From: Gigaspora rosea
Taxonomy: Eukaryota; Glomeromycota; Glomeromycetes; Diversisporales; Gigasporaceae
Reading direction: 5' to 3'
Assembly: GCA_003550325.1 (NCBI GenBank)
Contig: QKWP01000140.1
Span: 311,967 to 375,966 of the forward strand
DNA length: 64,000 nucleotides
Shown here: positions 32,880 to 44,215 of the stretch, in pieces
Position numbering within the stretch: position 1 is the stretch's first letter
Layout of the letters: the number at the start of each line of letters is the position of its first letter
Notes under the pieces: generated by a model
Databases searched by the model: none
Seen by the model: only the letters and a program-made list of their open reading frames with translations
Told to the model about the DNA's origin: nothing
Made by a program: the position numbers and the translations under genes

Positions 32880-35140
32880 GAAATTATAGCAGATCAGTAT
32901 GGTATAGGTGAGCAGATCCGTATAGTAGAGATTATATAGCAGTTCAGTATGGTATAGGTGAGCAAATCCGTATAGTAGGGATTATATAGAATATTGGTAT
33001 GATATTCTATAATCCCTACTATTTTGATACTATATTATGCATCAATATGTACGGTTTGATAAAATTGCATCCATACCATACTGATCTGGTATGTCGTACC
33101 ATACTGTTATTTGCAATACCGTATGGTATGGATGCAATTTTATCAGACCGTACCATACTGATCTGCTATTATATTAAATCTATACAGTATGGTACGATTT
33201 GATAAAATCCACTCCATACCATACCATACGGATCTGGTAGCAATACAATGAAATTGACAGGACGTAGGATCGATTTTCCTGTCACGTGACTTTCCGGCAT
33301 CAATTGTCTTTGAGAAAAAAAAATTGATTTCGTTAGGGTTTGGTCCATGTTGGTAGTTAGAGGTGTATTATATAGCAAAATTGTGCGGGGGACTTTTTTG
33401 TTAGGCCAGAAAGATGATTTGCTAGTATAAATCTTACGATAAATACGATTTTTACAAAACAAACGAATTTCTTTACTTTACACCTGATTCTGATTTTTAA
33501 TTGGTAATTGGCGTCGGAATATCACGTGACCGTCAAATTGTTCAAGCATTGATTCTTTCACTTTTGATATATTATCAAAATTGAACGTTAATGTCTACAA
33601 TAAAGAAAAATTAGTATGATAAAAACATTGAAAAATATATCATGTGTGAAAACTTATATTAAAGATATCTATGTCCGCTATCAATTATTCAAGGAAACAA
33701 ATGTAACGATAAAAAAATGTAAAAATTGTAAGCTACCAGATCCGTATGGCAAGGATGGTAAATGACCTGGTCATTTGCCAATTTTTCAAATGACCTCAAA
33801 TGACCTCAAAATGACCGCTCATTTGAGGTCATTCAAATTTTGGGTCATTTGGAAATAACTCGTGACCAAATGACTATGGTCATTTCCAAATGACCGGGGT
33901 CATTTGGTCATTAGGTCATTTAGTTGACATCCTACCGACGAATACATATGTTCGCATCATTTCTCAATTCACGTCGATTATTAATTAACATGCCATTTGT
34001 AAATTCGAAAATGATTTATATCATTTTTTACAATCGGTAAATTATTATTCACGAATTTTTTTTTTATTTTTTTAAAAAAGTAAATACATTATTTTTTTTG
34101 TCTAGTGATTTTTTTTTTTAATCATTTCATACCTGATCTTATGATTCGATTAAAATGTCGTTTTTACAAACCGGTCTGGAAATGACCTGGCAATCATTCA
34201 TCAAATTATTCAGTTATTTTACCATGTGTAATAATTTTTTATTGGATAGCATCTAACATTTTATTTTACGAAGAATAATAATAAATTTTGATTGGTTAAA
34301 AGTATTAGATAATCGATTGACCAGAGTTAAATGACCTTCTTAAATCATTTGGGCCATGAAATGACCAATGACTGGTCATTTGTCAATTGAGTCATTTGGG
34401 TCATTTAAAGTCATTTACCGTCCCTGCCGTATGGTATGGTATGGTGTGGATTTTATCAAAGCGTACCATACTGTTCTGCTAATATATATATATATTTAAT
34501 ATAATAGCCGATCAGTATGGTATGCAATTTTGTCAAACCGTACCATATTGATCTGCTATTATATTAAATATATATATATTAGCAGAACAGTATGGTATGC
34601 TTTGATAAAATCCACACCATACCATACCATACGGATCTGGTAGCTATACAATTTTACAGTTTTTTTATCGTTATATTTGCTTTCGTGAATAATTGATAAG
34701 CGGACTAGATATCTTTAAATAAGTTTTTACATATGATATATTTTTCAATGTTTTTGTCATACTAATTTTTCTTTATTGTAGACATTAACGTTCAATTTTG
34801 AAAATATATCAAAAATGAAAGAATCAATGCTTGAACAATTTTCCCATCACGTGATATTCCGACGTCAATTAGCCAATTAAAAATCAGTATCAGGTGTAAC
34901 GTAAAGTATTGCAAAATCGTAATTATCGTAAGATTTATACTAGCAAAACATCTTTCTGGCATAACAAAAAAGTTTCCTCGCACAATTTTGCTAAATAAAG
35001 TTCCTTCTAACTACCAACATGGACCCAAACCCTAACGAAATCAATTTTTTTCTCAAAGACAATTGATGCCGGAAAGTCATGTGACAGGAAAATCGATCCT
35101 ACGTCCTGTCAATTTCTATATGGCTGATCAAATATGACAG
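32880..35140. repeat. Large inverted repeat with ccatacc/ggtatgg satellite core
   Basis: Arms at about 33,190-33,745 and 34,435-35,115 are inverted copies over ~500 bp, including cctgtcacgtgactttccgg at the left and its diverged complement near 35,080. Both arms contain repeated agcagatcagtatggta and ccataccataccatacgg blocks joined by gataaaatcc; further copies lie at 32,890-33,190 and 34,500-34,620. A hAT MITE separates the arms. Short frames in both arms (33,169-33,462 and 34,792-34,983, minus) are shadows of the palindrome. Confidence 0.8.
33750..34426. mobile_element. hAT-type MITE (677 bp), aaatgacc repeats
   Basis: Perfect 8-bp duplication, ccgtatgg, at 33,742-33,749 and 34,427-34,434. 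Ends caaggatggtaaatgac and gtcatttaccgtccctg. Many subterminal copies of aaatgacc/ggtcattt lie at 33,757-33,915 and 34,330-34,415. It inserted into the core of the surrounding inverted repeat; removing it restores a continuous ccgtatggtatggtatgg tract. Confidence 0.88.
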
Positions 35141-35706
35141 GTTTTAAAAAAGACTGATCTGTTCTGTTGATCTTTGATCTGCTATAATTTGTATAAATAT
35201 ATACGGGTGCAGATAATTGTGATGATCATAACTTGCTTGACATTTTGATCACTGGTTGTATAACCAATCAAAAAGCGTTAAAGCATAATCACTTGTTTAT
35301 TGCTATATTAGTTTTACATTTTGGATATGGCTTATTGGTTGGTAGATCAACATAAAATTACGAACTACAAGAATCGCTGAGAAAATTAGGACCAAAAATT
35401 TACGAAAAATGGAAAAAACTAGAAATCAATCATCTATGTAATTTTCTTAATATTTGCTAATATATTGCTATTCTCATGTTTTTCTTTTTATCTATTGTGG
35501 AACAATTCTTCTTGCACTTATTATACAAAACGCTTTCAAATTCGTGAAACATTCGATTGACTTTTTTTAGCTCAAAATAGTTTGTAAGTATTAGGTAATC
35601 AAACAACATAAGCAAATTTGGCAAATTCATGTTTCACGATTTTAAGAGAGTTGTTTACCGGTAAGAGAATTAGTGGGATACGTGATGAATTTTATGGAAT
35701 TTTCAA

Positions 35707-35799
35707 TAATTATTTTCGGTAATAACAGTTTAGTTTTCGATAATATAATTTTATATTATCGAAAAACTACGCTGTTATTACCGAAAAATAATTATCGAT
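35707..35799. repeat. Hairpin, ~93 bp
   Basis: aataattattttcggtaata pairs with tattaccgaaaaataattat around a short loop near 35,750 (tcgataatata core). Possibly a tiny MITE. Confidence 0.75.
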
Positions 35800-35857
35800 T
35801 TCAAATCAATAATCGTTACATTCACATTTATCAAAGGGTGCAATAAACAGGGGGGAC

Positions 35858-36127
35858 TAGTGATTTAAGCCGTATGGTTTCAGTCGGCTGGCTTAGCCAG
35901 CTGACTAAATCATCTGCTAAACGGCTGGCTAACGGCTAACTATTGGTTTACATTCGGGATATTTTGGGATATTTGGCCCGACTTTATGTTCCTTTTCGGA
36001 ATTTACCGAATCTTATACTGCAATAGATTGCTTTTAGCCGCATTTAGCCAGCCGATCACATTACATCGGCTGGCTTAGCCGGCTAAGCCGACTTAGCTGC
36101 GGCTGCCTTAGCCGGCTTAAATCACTA
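35858..36127. mobile_element. hAT-type MITE (270 bp), GGCTNAGCC-rich
   Basis: Perfect 8-bp duplication, ggggggac, at 35,850-35,857 and 36,128-36,135. Ends tagtgatttaagccg and cggcttaaatcacta. Subterminal regions are unusually GC-rich for the window, with dense ggctggcttagcc, ggctaagcc and gccggctaa motifs on both sides, the arrangement expected of transposase-binding repeats in hAT elements. Confidence 0.9.
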
Positions 36128-36702
36128 GGGGGGACCGTTCTCGGTTACACAAACTGCAGATCACTTATGAAAAGCTCCGATAAGTGATGACCAATCAAAT
36201 CATTAATTTTAAAAATAAAAAAATGATCAAAATTGCGAAAAAAAATTAAAAAAATAATAATAACGAGAAAGAATATTAAAATTTAAATTTAAATTAGTAC
36301 TCTGAATGTTACTGAGACGTGAACATGCTTTTTTTTTATTAATTCGTTTATACATAGCTAAATCAACTAATTTCTACTATATGCTGTGATAAAATTCTTA
36401 TAATTTTGATATAACTACCTTATATTTAATCTAAAACCCATCTATTTTGCATGATTTCTATACTATAACTATTGCTATTAGCGAATATATTAATACTATT
36501 ACAGTATTGGTACATAGAAGTTCTAGATTAGGCCACATAAAGATAATTTTTTTCATTTTGCATTTCATAACAAGTGAAAACAAACATAGATCAGAGTAGA
36601 CATATAAGTGCAAATGATGCCTTTTTACTAGAATTTAAGCATTTCAAATGATTCTAATTTTTCCGTTTCCTCTATTAAGTATAGTATCGTATTCGTATGA
36701 TA
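36128..36702. other. AT-rich spacer, no gene seen
   Basis: Contains a diverged half-copy of the ggccacgcaaag family near 36,530 (taggccacataaagataatt). Nothing else recognisable. Confidence 0.4.
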
Positions 36703-36875
36703 CAAGTCACTCTCATTATAGTGAAGTCCTCGGGCTGTAAAATTTCTTCACTATATTGAGAGATTCACTATATCGAGAACCTTTTATTATAGTAATAATA
36801 ATTCTGTTCTAAAAAAATTCTTCACTATAGCCAATCTTCACTATATCAAGAGTTCACTATAACAAGAGTGACTTG
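36703..36875. mobile_element. pogo/Tc1-type MITE, copy 1 (173 bp)
   Basis: Ends caagtcactctcattatagt and complement, bordered by TA on both sides. The interior is built of cactatagtgaag/ctcactatat motifs. The same element lies inverted at 36,984-37,156 with identical length. Confidence 0.88.
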
Positions 36876-36983
36876 TATAAAAATTGCATATGAAACTTAC
36901 CTTTATAAATTTAAAGGAAAGTTTGGCTATTAATCTTATTCATAATAAATAGAACACGCCAAAATTATAGTTCTTTAATAATA

Positions 36984-37156
36984 CAAGTCACTCTCATTAT
37001 AGTAAACTCTCAATATAGTGAAGTTTGGCTATAGTGAAGAATTTTTTTAGAACTGAATTATTATTGCTATAATAAAAGGTTCTCGATATAGTGAATTTCT
37101 TAATATAGTGAAGAAATTTTACAGCCCGAGGACTTCACTATAATGAGAGTGACTTG
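36984..37156. mobile_element. pogo/Tc1-type MITE, copy 2 (173 bp, inverted)
   Basis: Same ends and TA borders as the copy 108 bp to its left, in opposite orientation and nearly identical in sequence, so the pair can form a cruciform. No coding content. Confidence 0.88.
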
Positions 37157-37189
37157 TATGAGTGCTGACGCATCAAATTTTGAGTTTGA

Positions 37190-38930
37190 TTTCATTGATC
37201 ATCGGCAAATTTTATATATAGATATATATCGATTACTAGCCAGTAAGATATATATCGATACCAATCACCCCTGCCGATTTCTATCAATAGTTATAGTAAT
37301 CGATATATATCTGGTAGTAATCAATATATATCTGATATAGATATTAATCGATATATATCTGATATGATATCAATTAATAATTATTATATTCACAAAATCA
37401 TGCTTTTTGAACATTTTACAGGTTTTCGCAAGTTTTCGCAAGTTTTTGCAATTTAATTATAAATTTTTTTTATTTATTATTATTATTATAATATTTTAAG
37501 TTATTAAATATCAATATCACTATTTATATAAAATTTTATTTTTTTATTATATATTATATTTTAAATATTACATATATAATAAATTATTATAAAAAAATGA
37601 CAAAAAAAATCCAAAAAAAATGAACCAAAAAAAATTAAAATATGAAAACAAAAAAAAATAAACTATTTTATTCATTATATTCACTCATATTCGCTTATAT
37701 TTGCTTATATTTGCTTATATTTGCTTATATTTGCTACTTCTTGCAAAGTGCGAGAAAGTTAGGTTGTTTTCTTACAAAGTTCTGAAAGAAGTAAGGTATA
37801 AATAAAATAAAATAAAAAAATAAGTAAAAAAAACAAACAAAAAACAAAACCAAAAAACTAACAAAAAAAAACAAAAACAAAAAAAAATAACTATTATATT
37901 TCACTTATATTCACTTATATTCGATTATATTCGTTCGTATTCATGATTTCTTGCAAAGTACTAGAGATGTTAGAATTGGTGTTCTTGTAAAGTGCTGGAA
38001 AAGTCAAGTCGTTTTCTTGCAAAGTTTTGAAAAAAGTAAAGGATAAATAAAAAAAATAAAATTAAAAAAATAAGTAAAAAAAAAAAGAAAACAAACAAAA
38101 AACAAAAATGTAAGCAAACTAAATAAAAAAATAAACAAAGCCCCAAATCTCTATTTAGAGTTAGTGTTTTTGCAATTTAGAAATCGTCAAAGGTTTTCAC
38201 AAAGTGCCAGAATAAAATAAATTAATAAAAATAAAAAAAAACAAAAACAAAAAAACATGAAAACGACAAAATAAATAAAACGAAACCTTTCAAAACTCGC
38301 AAAAACTTGTGAAAACTTGCGTTCTTAAAATTCGAAATTGCTAGAGAAAGTAGTTGTGTGTTCTTGCAAAGTGTCAAAAGGCTGAGTTAGCTTGCGTTAA
38401 ATACCAAAAGTTACTGAATTTCTTGCAAAGTGCTATGGTAAAGTGTAAAAATAAAATAAAAAAAATTAAAAAATAAAAAAAATATAAATAAAAAAACAAA
38501 ACAAAACTAAATGTAACTAAAAAAAAAACAAAAGAAGAATGAAAAAAACAATGTAAAATTAATAGAAGATCTAAATTATAAACAAAAAAAAAAATAAACA
38601 AAGATCTAATCTGATCATGTAGTACAATAATCAAAAATTATCGAACCATTTTGAAAATATTAGTCAAACGCGTCCTTTTTTTATGACACGGTCAAAACAC
38701 TAGGTAATCGTTAAAGATTTGCTAATTGTCATATATTGTTTTAAATAATTACGATTATAATCAATTTATAGATATATAATGATTTAATATAAAAAATAAT
38801 ATATATCGATTATAGATATATATCGATTTTTATCCAATTAATCAATATATAATGATATTTTATAATCGATATAAAATGATTAAGTGCTATATATCGATCA
38901 ATATTTTGTATAAAATTTGCTGATGATAGT
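37190..38930. mobile_element. Probable element with tatatatcgat inverted arms
   Basis: Left border region tgatcatcggcaaatttta (about 37,196) is mirrored by taaaatttgctgatgata (about 38,910-38,930). Inside each border are multiple atatatcgat units (37,210-37,370 and 38,745-38,905). The middle (37,590-38,600) is a tandem array. No target duplication seen. Confidence 0.55.
37590..38600. repeat. A-rich tandem array, ~250-bp unit
   Basis: Three to four loose units, each with ttcttgcaaagtgc boxes, a long aaaataaaa/aaacaaaa tract and ttcacttatattcgc/tttgcttata short repeats (clear at 37,680-37,735). Minus-strand frame 38,374-38,634 is phenylalanine-rich and comes from the A tract. Confidence 0.65.
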
Positions 38931-40416
38931 CTCAAAACGCCATTTTCAAAATAAGATACTTCAAAAAATATTGGTGTAAAAAGAAAAAAGTATAGATATA
39001 TAAAAATATGAAATAATAAAAAGATTTATTATAATAAAAAATACTAGTTTATATTGTAAGATATAAATGTTAGAAGTGAAAACTTTCTCTTCAAAACCTA
39101 TAAACCGTAAATTTATATGTTTAGACCTTAATTAAATCATTACCCTAAAAGCTTTGACTATTATATTGAATTAATTGAATTAATTTTGAGACTATAATCA
39201 TGGGACTATAGTGATCTATAAAAATTTAGCCAATGAAACAAATTTTTTCCTATGAGATCAATCCATGTGAAGATGTTCGTATAGGCGCGAAATAACACGC
39301 AGGGATGTTTTTTTTCAAATTTCGGCCTAAATTAAGCTCAATTCAGGCCAAATTCGAATTAAAGCCCTGCATATTCATGACCTCTTTATATAATACAACA
39401 TGTGTATTATTATATTAGCAGATCGGTCTTTTTTTGATAAATTGTTATACAAAAAAGGTGCTCCTAAGTAACGTTGAAAACTAACAAATAAAGCACTTGT
39501 TACAACTAACAAAAGGGCTTCTTTAACATTTAGACAAGTTAAAAAACCAAACCAACTCAATAAAAGAGCTATGCCAAGCTGTAGAAAGAAGTATTTTTTA
39601 CTATTTATTGAAATACTTGGCTGTTTTAGGATGGGTTTGGCGGGTTGGTAACTATCAAGGGTAAATTCAGAAGCTAATTTTCAAAAAAATGGCCTTTTAA
39701 ACCTACTTTTAGCTTATAATTAAATACATGAATTTCATAATGTTTATGTACTTAATTATAAATGCAAAGGCCATTTTTGTGAAAATTCATTCTATAATAA
39801 ATTTTCGTTTAAATTTTTTTTAATAATCCTCGATCATGATTGGTTGATTTACCCAATTATGCTGATCCGCTAATATGTACCTAGAATTATTTATATTATT
39901 AAAAATTTTATATTTATTTTGGTATTTAATATAATATTGCCTATGGATATTAAAAAATCTATTTTTATATGAGTGTTGCTAACTTGCCCCCTGGTGATGT
40001 AACCACCCTATAATTTACCAATCAGGTCGCAGTATCTTGTGTAACAAAATAAAGAAAATTTTAAAAAAATTTAAAAAAAATCAAAAAATTATCAATATCA
40101 TAAAATTTTATTACAAAACTAGCTTTGGGCTATTAAATAAAAGTTTTTGGCATCTAATTTTGCATATAAATAATCAATCCATCCTCTAACTTAATATACC
40201 TATACCCTTACCCTAACTCTAGTCTTTAAAGAATAATTTTTTATATAAAAAACTTTTATAAAAATAAAGGGTGGTTAAAATTTATAACTTTAACCAGGTG
40301 TTAAAATTAGTTAAATTCTTTTTTATATTGAAGGTCAAAGATAACATAAATATAAGTTCAAAGGTTTAAATATCCTACATATAAAAACATATAAATGAAA
40401 AATAAGTCACATAGTA
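38931..40416. other. AT-rich stretch, no gene supported
   Basis: A block at 39,285-39,368 (cgcgaaataacacgcaggga, then ggcctaaattaagctcaatt) is related to 22,110-22,170. A minus-strand frame at 39,375-39,560 (61 codons, hydrophobic, with LLLVVTSALFVSF) has no match I recognise. At 39,660-39,790 a short inverted repeat surrounds tacatgaatttcataatg. Confidence 0.4.
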
Positions 40417-41061
40417 TCCCTTAGATTGTAACACAGGCAAAATTGCCTGCGTATTTTAAAATTTTTAATAAAATTTTAAATATTGATTTTAGCCATATCT
40501 TTTCTAAGTAAAAAATATTCTTTAAGTTTTGTTTTAGTAACTTAGTTATAAAATTTTTTTAAAATCATTAGAAAACTTTAATATAATAAATGTTTAAAGT
40601 TCTTGTATTGGCATTTTTACTATTAAAATTTTTCTTTAGATTTTTTCAAATTTTATATGTTCTCATCTATAAAAAAAATCTTTACTTCTAATACAAGTCT
40701 TAATTTTTACAAGTAAATCATTAAAGTTGCAATAATGAAAGTTGTCATCCTTTATATAAACTACAATATTGTCTTAAGAACTATAGTTCTAAAACTAAAA
40801 CTAAATAAGATCGCAGAAAAATTGTAATAAAATTTTTTAAAAAAATTTTTTCTTAAAATTATCTATTTTCAGCTTATATGTAACTATAATTTATTTTCTT
40901 ATAATATAAAAACTAATTTTGCAAAAAAGTAATTCTTATTTTTAAATATAATTGTACAAAGTTTTATTTAATTATTTTAGTATTTTAAAAAAGTAAATCA
41001 GAGCTAAAAAAAGTGCAAAAACGCAGGCAAATTTGCCTGTGTTCTACTACAATCTAAGGAA
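40417..41061. mobile_element. Tc1/mariner-type MITE, copy B (645 bp)
   Basis: Starts tcccttagattgtaacacag, ends tacaatctaaggaa, TA on both sides. It is the reverse complement of the element at 2,081-2,724 over essentially its full length with few differences, implying recent dispersal. It lies just downstream of the mannosyltransferase gene. Confidence 0.88.
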
Positions 41062-41291
41062 TAGTAATATATTATCTTATTTAGAGATCTAAATCAAAAC
41101 TTTAATAGAGCTAATAACATTTTAACATAAAATAATTGGAAAAATTAGTAAGATATCAATGTGTTTATAAATTTTCTGCAATTTCTGTCTTTGAAAATCT
41201 ATGATATTTGTTTAAAAAACTAAATAGACATGTTAATAAAAATTCAAAAAAAAACATAAGAATTTAAAATATTAATATACTAAATAAATAT

Positions 41292-44215
41292 TTACCTTAT
41301 AATGCAATCTGACTCAGCTTCATTCTTTTCTGCAATATCAAATTAAACCATATATAAAATTTAATAATGATTAAATTTAGGGGAATTTACATATAGAGGT
41401 CCAAAAAGTGAAAAATAATTACAAATAGGGGCCCAAATTCAAAATAATTACATAAAAGGGCCTGATATTTAAAAAATATTACATATAGGGGCCCAAGAAG
41501 ATAGAACAAGGGGAGAAGAAAAAATTGAACTTAAAAATCAAAATAAAATTTTGCTAATTTTGCACAAAATGAAAATGTAACTTCATCAAAAACAAATATT
41601 TTCTAATTTTCAAATAAGAAGCAAATTTTACTTAGGGAATGGAAGTATGTTATCTTGTAAGAAAAATGGGTTATCTATGTACTAAAGTCAAAATTTTTAG
41701 CTTTTCAATATAAAACGTTTTTTCTATTAGGTAATGCTTTGGGCTCTTAAGCAAAGTTGTTCAGCATGTAATTTTACTTGCATTTAAGATCAAACCACAT
41801 TTTTTCAGACCTTTTACTAAGTGAAAAAAATGGGTTTAATATTAGAATTTTTTTTAAAAAAAATTTTTTTCTAAAGTTAAACCCATTTTTCACTTAGTAA
41901 AAGGTCTAAAAAAACGTGTTTTGACACCAAACTCAAATAAAATTACATGCTGAACAACTTTGCTTAAGAGCCCAAAGCAGGTAAAGAAAAAAAAGTTTTA
42001 TATTGAAAAACTAAAAATTTGACTTTAGTACATAGATAACCCATTTTTCTTACAAGATAACCTACTTCCATCCCCTAAGTAAAGTTGTTTGGAGCATGCT
42101 TTTACACATGCTCCTTATTTTAAATCAAAATATTTGTTTTTGGCAAAGTTACATTTTCGTTTTGTACGAAATTGGCGAAATTTTAATTCAACTTTTAAGC
42201 TCATCTACCCTTGTTCTACCTTCTGGAAAATTTTAATTTTAAGTTAATATGTAGGGGAAGAAACATCAAAGATTCAAAGCTTATAGTAATTTTATATGTT
42301 TTTACTTCTTGGGCCACTATATGTAATATTTTTTAAATATCAGGCCCTTATATGTATTATTTTTAATTTGGCCTCTATTTGCAATTATTTTTCACTTTTT
42401 GGGCCCCTATATGTAAACTCCCCTTAAATTTATTAGGCACAAATAAGATGATTACAAAATTGCTAATTGAAACTTACCAAGACTATTATCAGGATTGCAA
42501 AGATATTTATATTGAAGCTTATTTTCTTTAGGACAATTTGCTAAACCGCCATGACGATATCCTATTTCTTCAAAAAAGCGGACTTGATGTTTCTTTAAGA
42601 AAAGGGTCGCAGCAATTGTATGAACCGGTGCATCACCCCACCTAATACAAAATTAAAAAATTTTGTTTGACAATTTTAATCTAAATAAGTCTAGTTTTAT
42701 AGTTTTATAGTTTTATAGCCAACTTAATTCACTAACCTTTCATAAAAAAATCCACCTTTTTTGTCAAGAAAATTAAAGAATTTTGTATATGCTTCGCTTC
42801 TTCATAAATTTAGATCAGCAATTTCGAAATTTGATTGAAATTGGCACCTAACATTTAGTAATAAATTGTTGAGTTTATTTTATATAACATTTAAATATAG
42901 ATAAAATTTTTTTTACATGTAGCTAATAAACTTACGTATTATAATCACCTTTATCATCAGTTATAAATTCAATTAAACTATCATTTTCAATTGAACTTGG
43001 ATACATTCTCATAAATTCTTTGACAGTACTCCAAAGTGTAGGTATAGTGCTTAACCATTCATGTGGCACAAGAGTGAAACCTTTTGGCAAATCAAAGTTC
43101 ATAAATTATATGCAAACGATTAGCTTAATGAATCATTATATAGGATGATGCTAATGAATATAAACCAATATAATACCATATTTAATATCATTCTCTTTCA
43201 TATAAATAAATGGGTCAAAATCAATATCACAATAATATTCAACAACAGGTTCAATACGCCAGTAATAATCAAAATTTTTCATCAACTCATGCTGATAGAA
43301 AAATCCGGAATAAAATCTAAATAAATGCCATCATAAGTTAAGAATTAATTTAGTGTTCTGGTCAAAAATTCTAAATTAGTTGTGAAAAATATTGATACAA
43401 TTATATAATGTTTACCTGCACATATGACGATAAGACAAACTACTACCGAATGGAATCCCATTATTTGCCATTTCTTGCATATTTTTATTGACAAGTTCTA
43501 TATCAATATGATTTGGAAAACTCCAATGTTCTTTTGGAACCAATCCTATGGCGAATAATAAAATATTAAAAATTTACTTAAAATATTTAAAAATTTTCAT
43601 ATAAGCGATCTGCATCGTCCACAATTCTGTTCAAGTTGCAGATCATTTGGCCAGATTTAAAATTTTTTGTTCTAGATCTGACCAAATGCCGATATGTTAC
43701 GTATTTATGGACCTTTTTTAAAAGATCGGTGTATATGAAGAATAATATCACACCATGCCACCAAGCAATTAATCCTCTCAATCTCTATGTTTAAAATCGC
43801 AATAATCGTGCAAAAACAATTAATAACATAATTTTGATTATAACTACTTACCATACTCAGTTTTTGCCTTAGTCATAGCCTTTGTGAAATTTATAAATTC
43901 TTGTGAAAAAGGTACATCATTTAAAAATACATATGGATAATTATATTTATGATTAAACCTGTCCTCAATCTGTCTCATGGTGCTTCTAACCCCTTCTAAT
44001 CTAGAATTTTCAGATAAAATCACGAAACAAGCATTTGCCTTGCCAATTTGCCCAGTTTTTACATTATTTTCTTGTAAATCATTATTTATGTCTGGAGCAT
44101 CAAATTTCAAATATGTTTTTGACACTATATAAAATAATACATATAATGCCATGGCTACCAAGGCTAGAAATGTGTATTTGAAATAAAATTTACCGTTTTT
44201 ATGAATAAACAACAT
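41292..44215 (-). pseudogene. KRE2/MNT1-type alpha-mannosyltransferase (GT15), premature stop
   Basis: Type II Golgi glycosyltransferase that would add mannose from GDP-mannose to protein-linked glycans. Minus-strand exons: 44,215-43,852, 43,545-43,416, 43,316-43,177, 43,080-42,936, 42,847-42,737, 42,641-42,478 and 41,329-41,292; all junctions are GT-AG and phases agree, giving 364 codons including the stop. Signal anchor at residues 12-33. Family motifs: RSTMRQIEDRFNHKYNYPYV (residues 78-97), FLND (97-100), PKEHWSFP (125-132), LSYRHMCRFYSGFFY, YYWRIEPVVEYYCDIDFDPF (182-201), LSTIPTLWSTVKEF, then GGFFYERWGDAPVH and GYRHGG in the C-terminal part. Codon 275 is TGA (42,802-42,804), where relatives have an aromatic or other residue, so ~88 residues including the WGDAPVH motif are lost. 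Introns are 88-306 bp except the last, 1,148 bp, which holds a foldback element. The last exon, only 13 codons long, is the least certain. Confidence 0.85.
41380..42423. mobile_element. 1-kb foldback element inside last intron, 9-bp duplication
   Basis: Flanks are ttaaattta on both sides (41,371-41,379 and 42,424-42,432). Ends ggggaatttacatatag and complement ctatatgtaaactcccc continue as ~130-bp arms of taggggcccaa and ttacatatagg units. An inner pair of ~300-bp arms (41,580-41,900 against 41,925-42,200, e.g. ggttatctatgtactaaagt) makes nearly the entire element a hairpin. The 9-bp duplication and long arms suggest MULE-type mobilisation. It inserted in the intron without touching splice sites. 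Confidence 0.85.

Noticed and set aside
33169..33462. Minus-strand 97-codon frame in an inverted-repeat arm
   Set aside because: Equivalent frames are broken in the partner arm at 34,435-35,115; no protein motif.
39375..39560. Hydrophobic 61-codon minus-strand frame
   Set aside because: Could be a membrane-segment fragment, but no family recognised and no neighbouring exon could be joined convincingly.
43587..43781. 64-codon minus-strand frame between exons of the mannosyltransferase
   Set aside because: Lies wholly inside the 306-bp first intron, flanked by good splice sites; inclusion would break family alignment.
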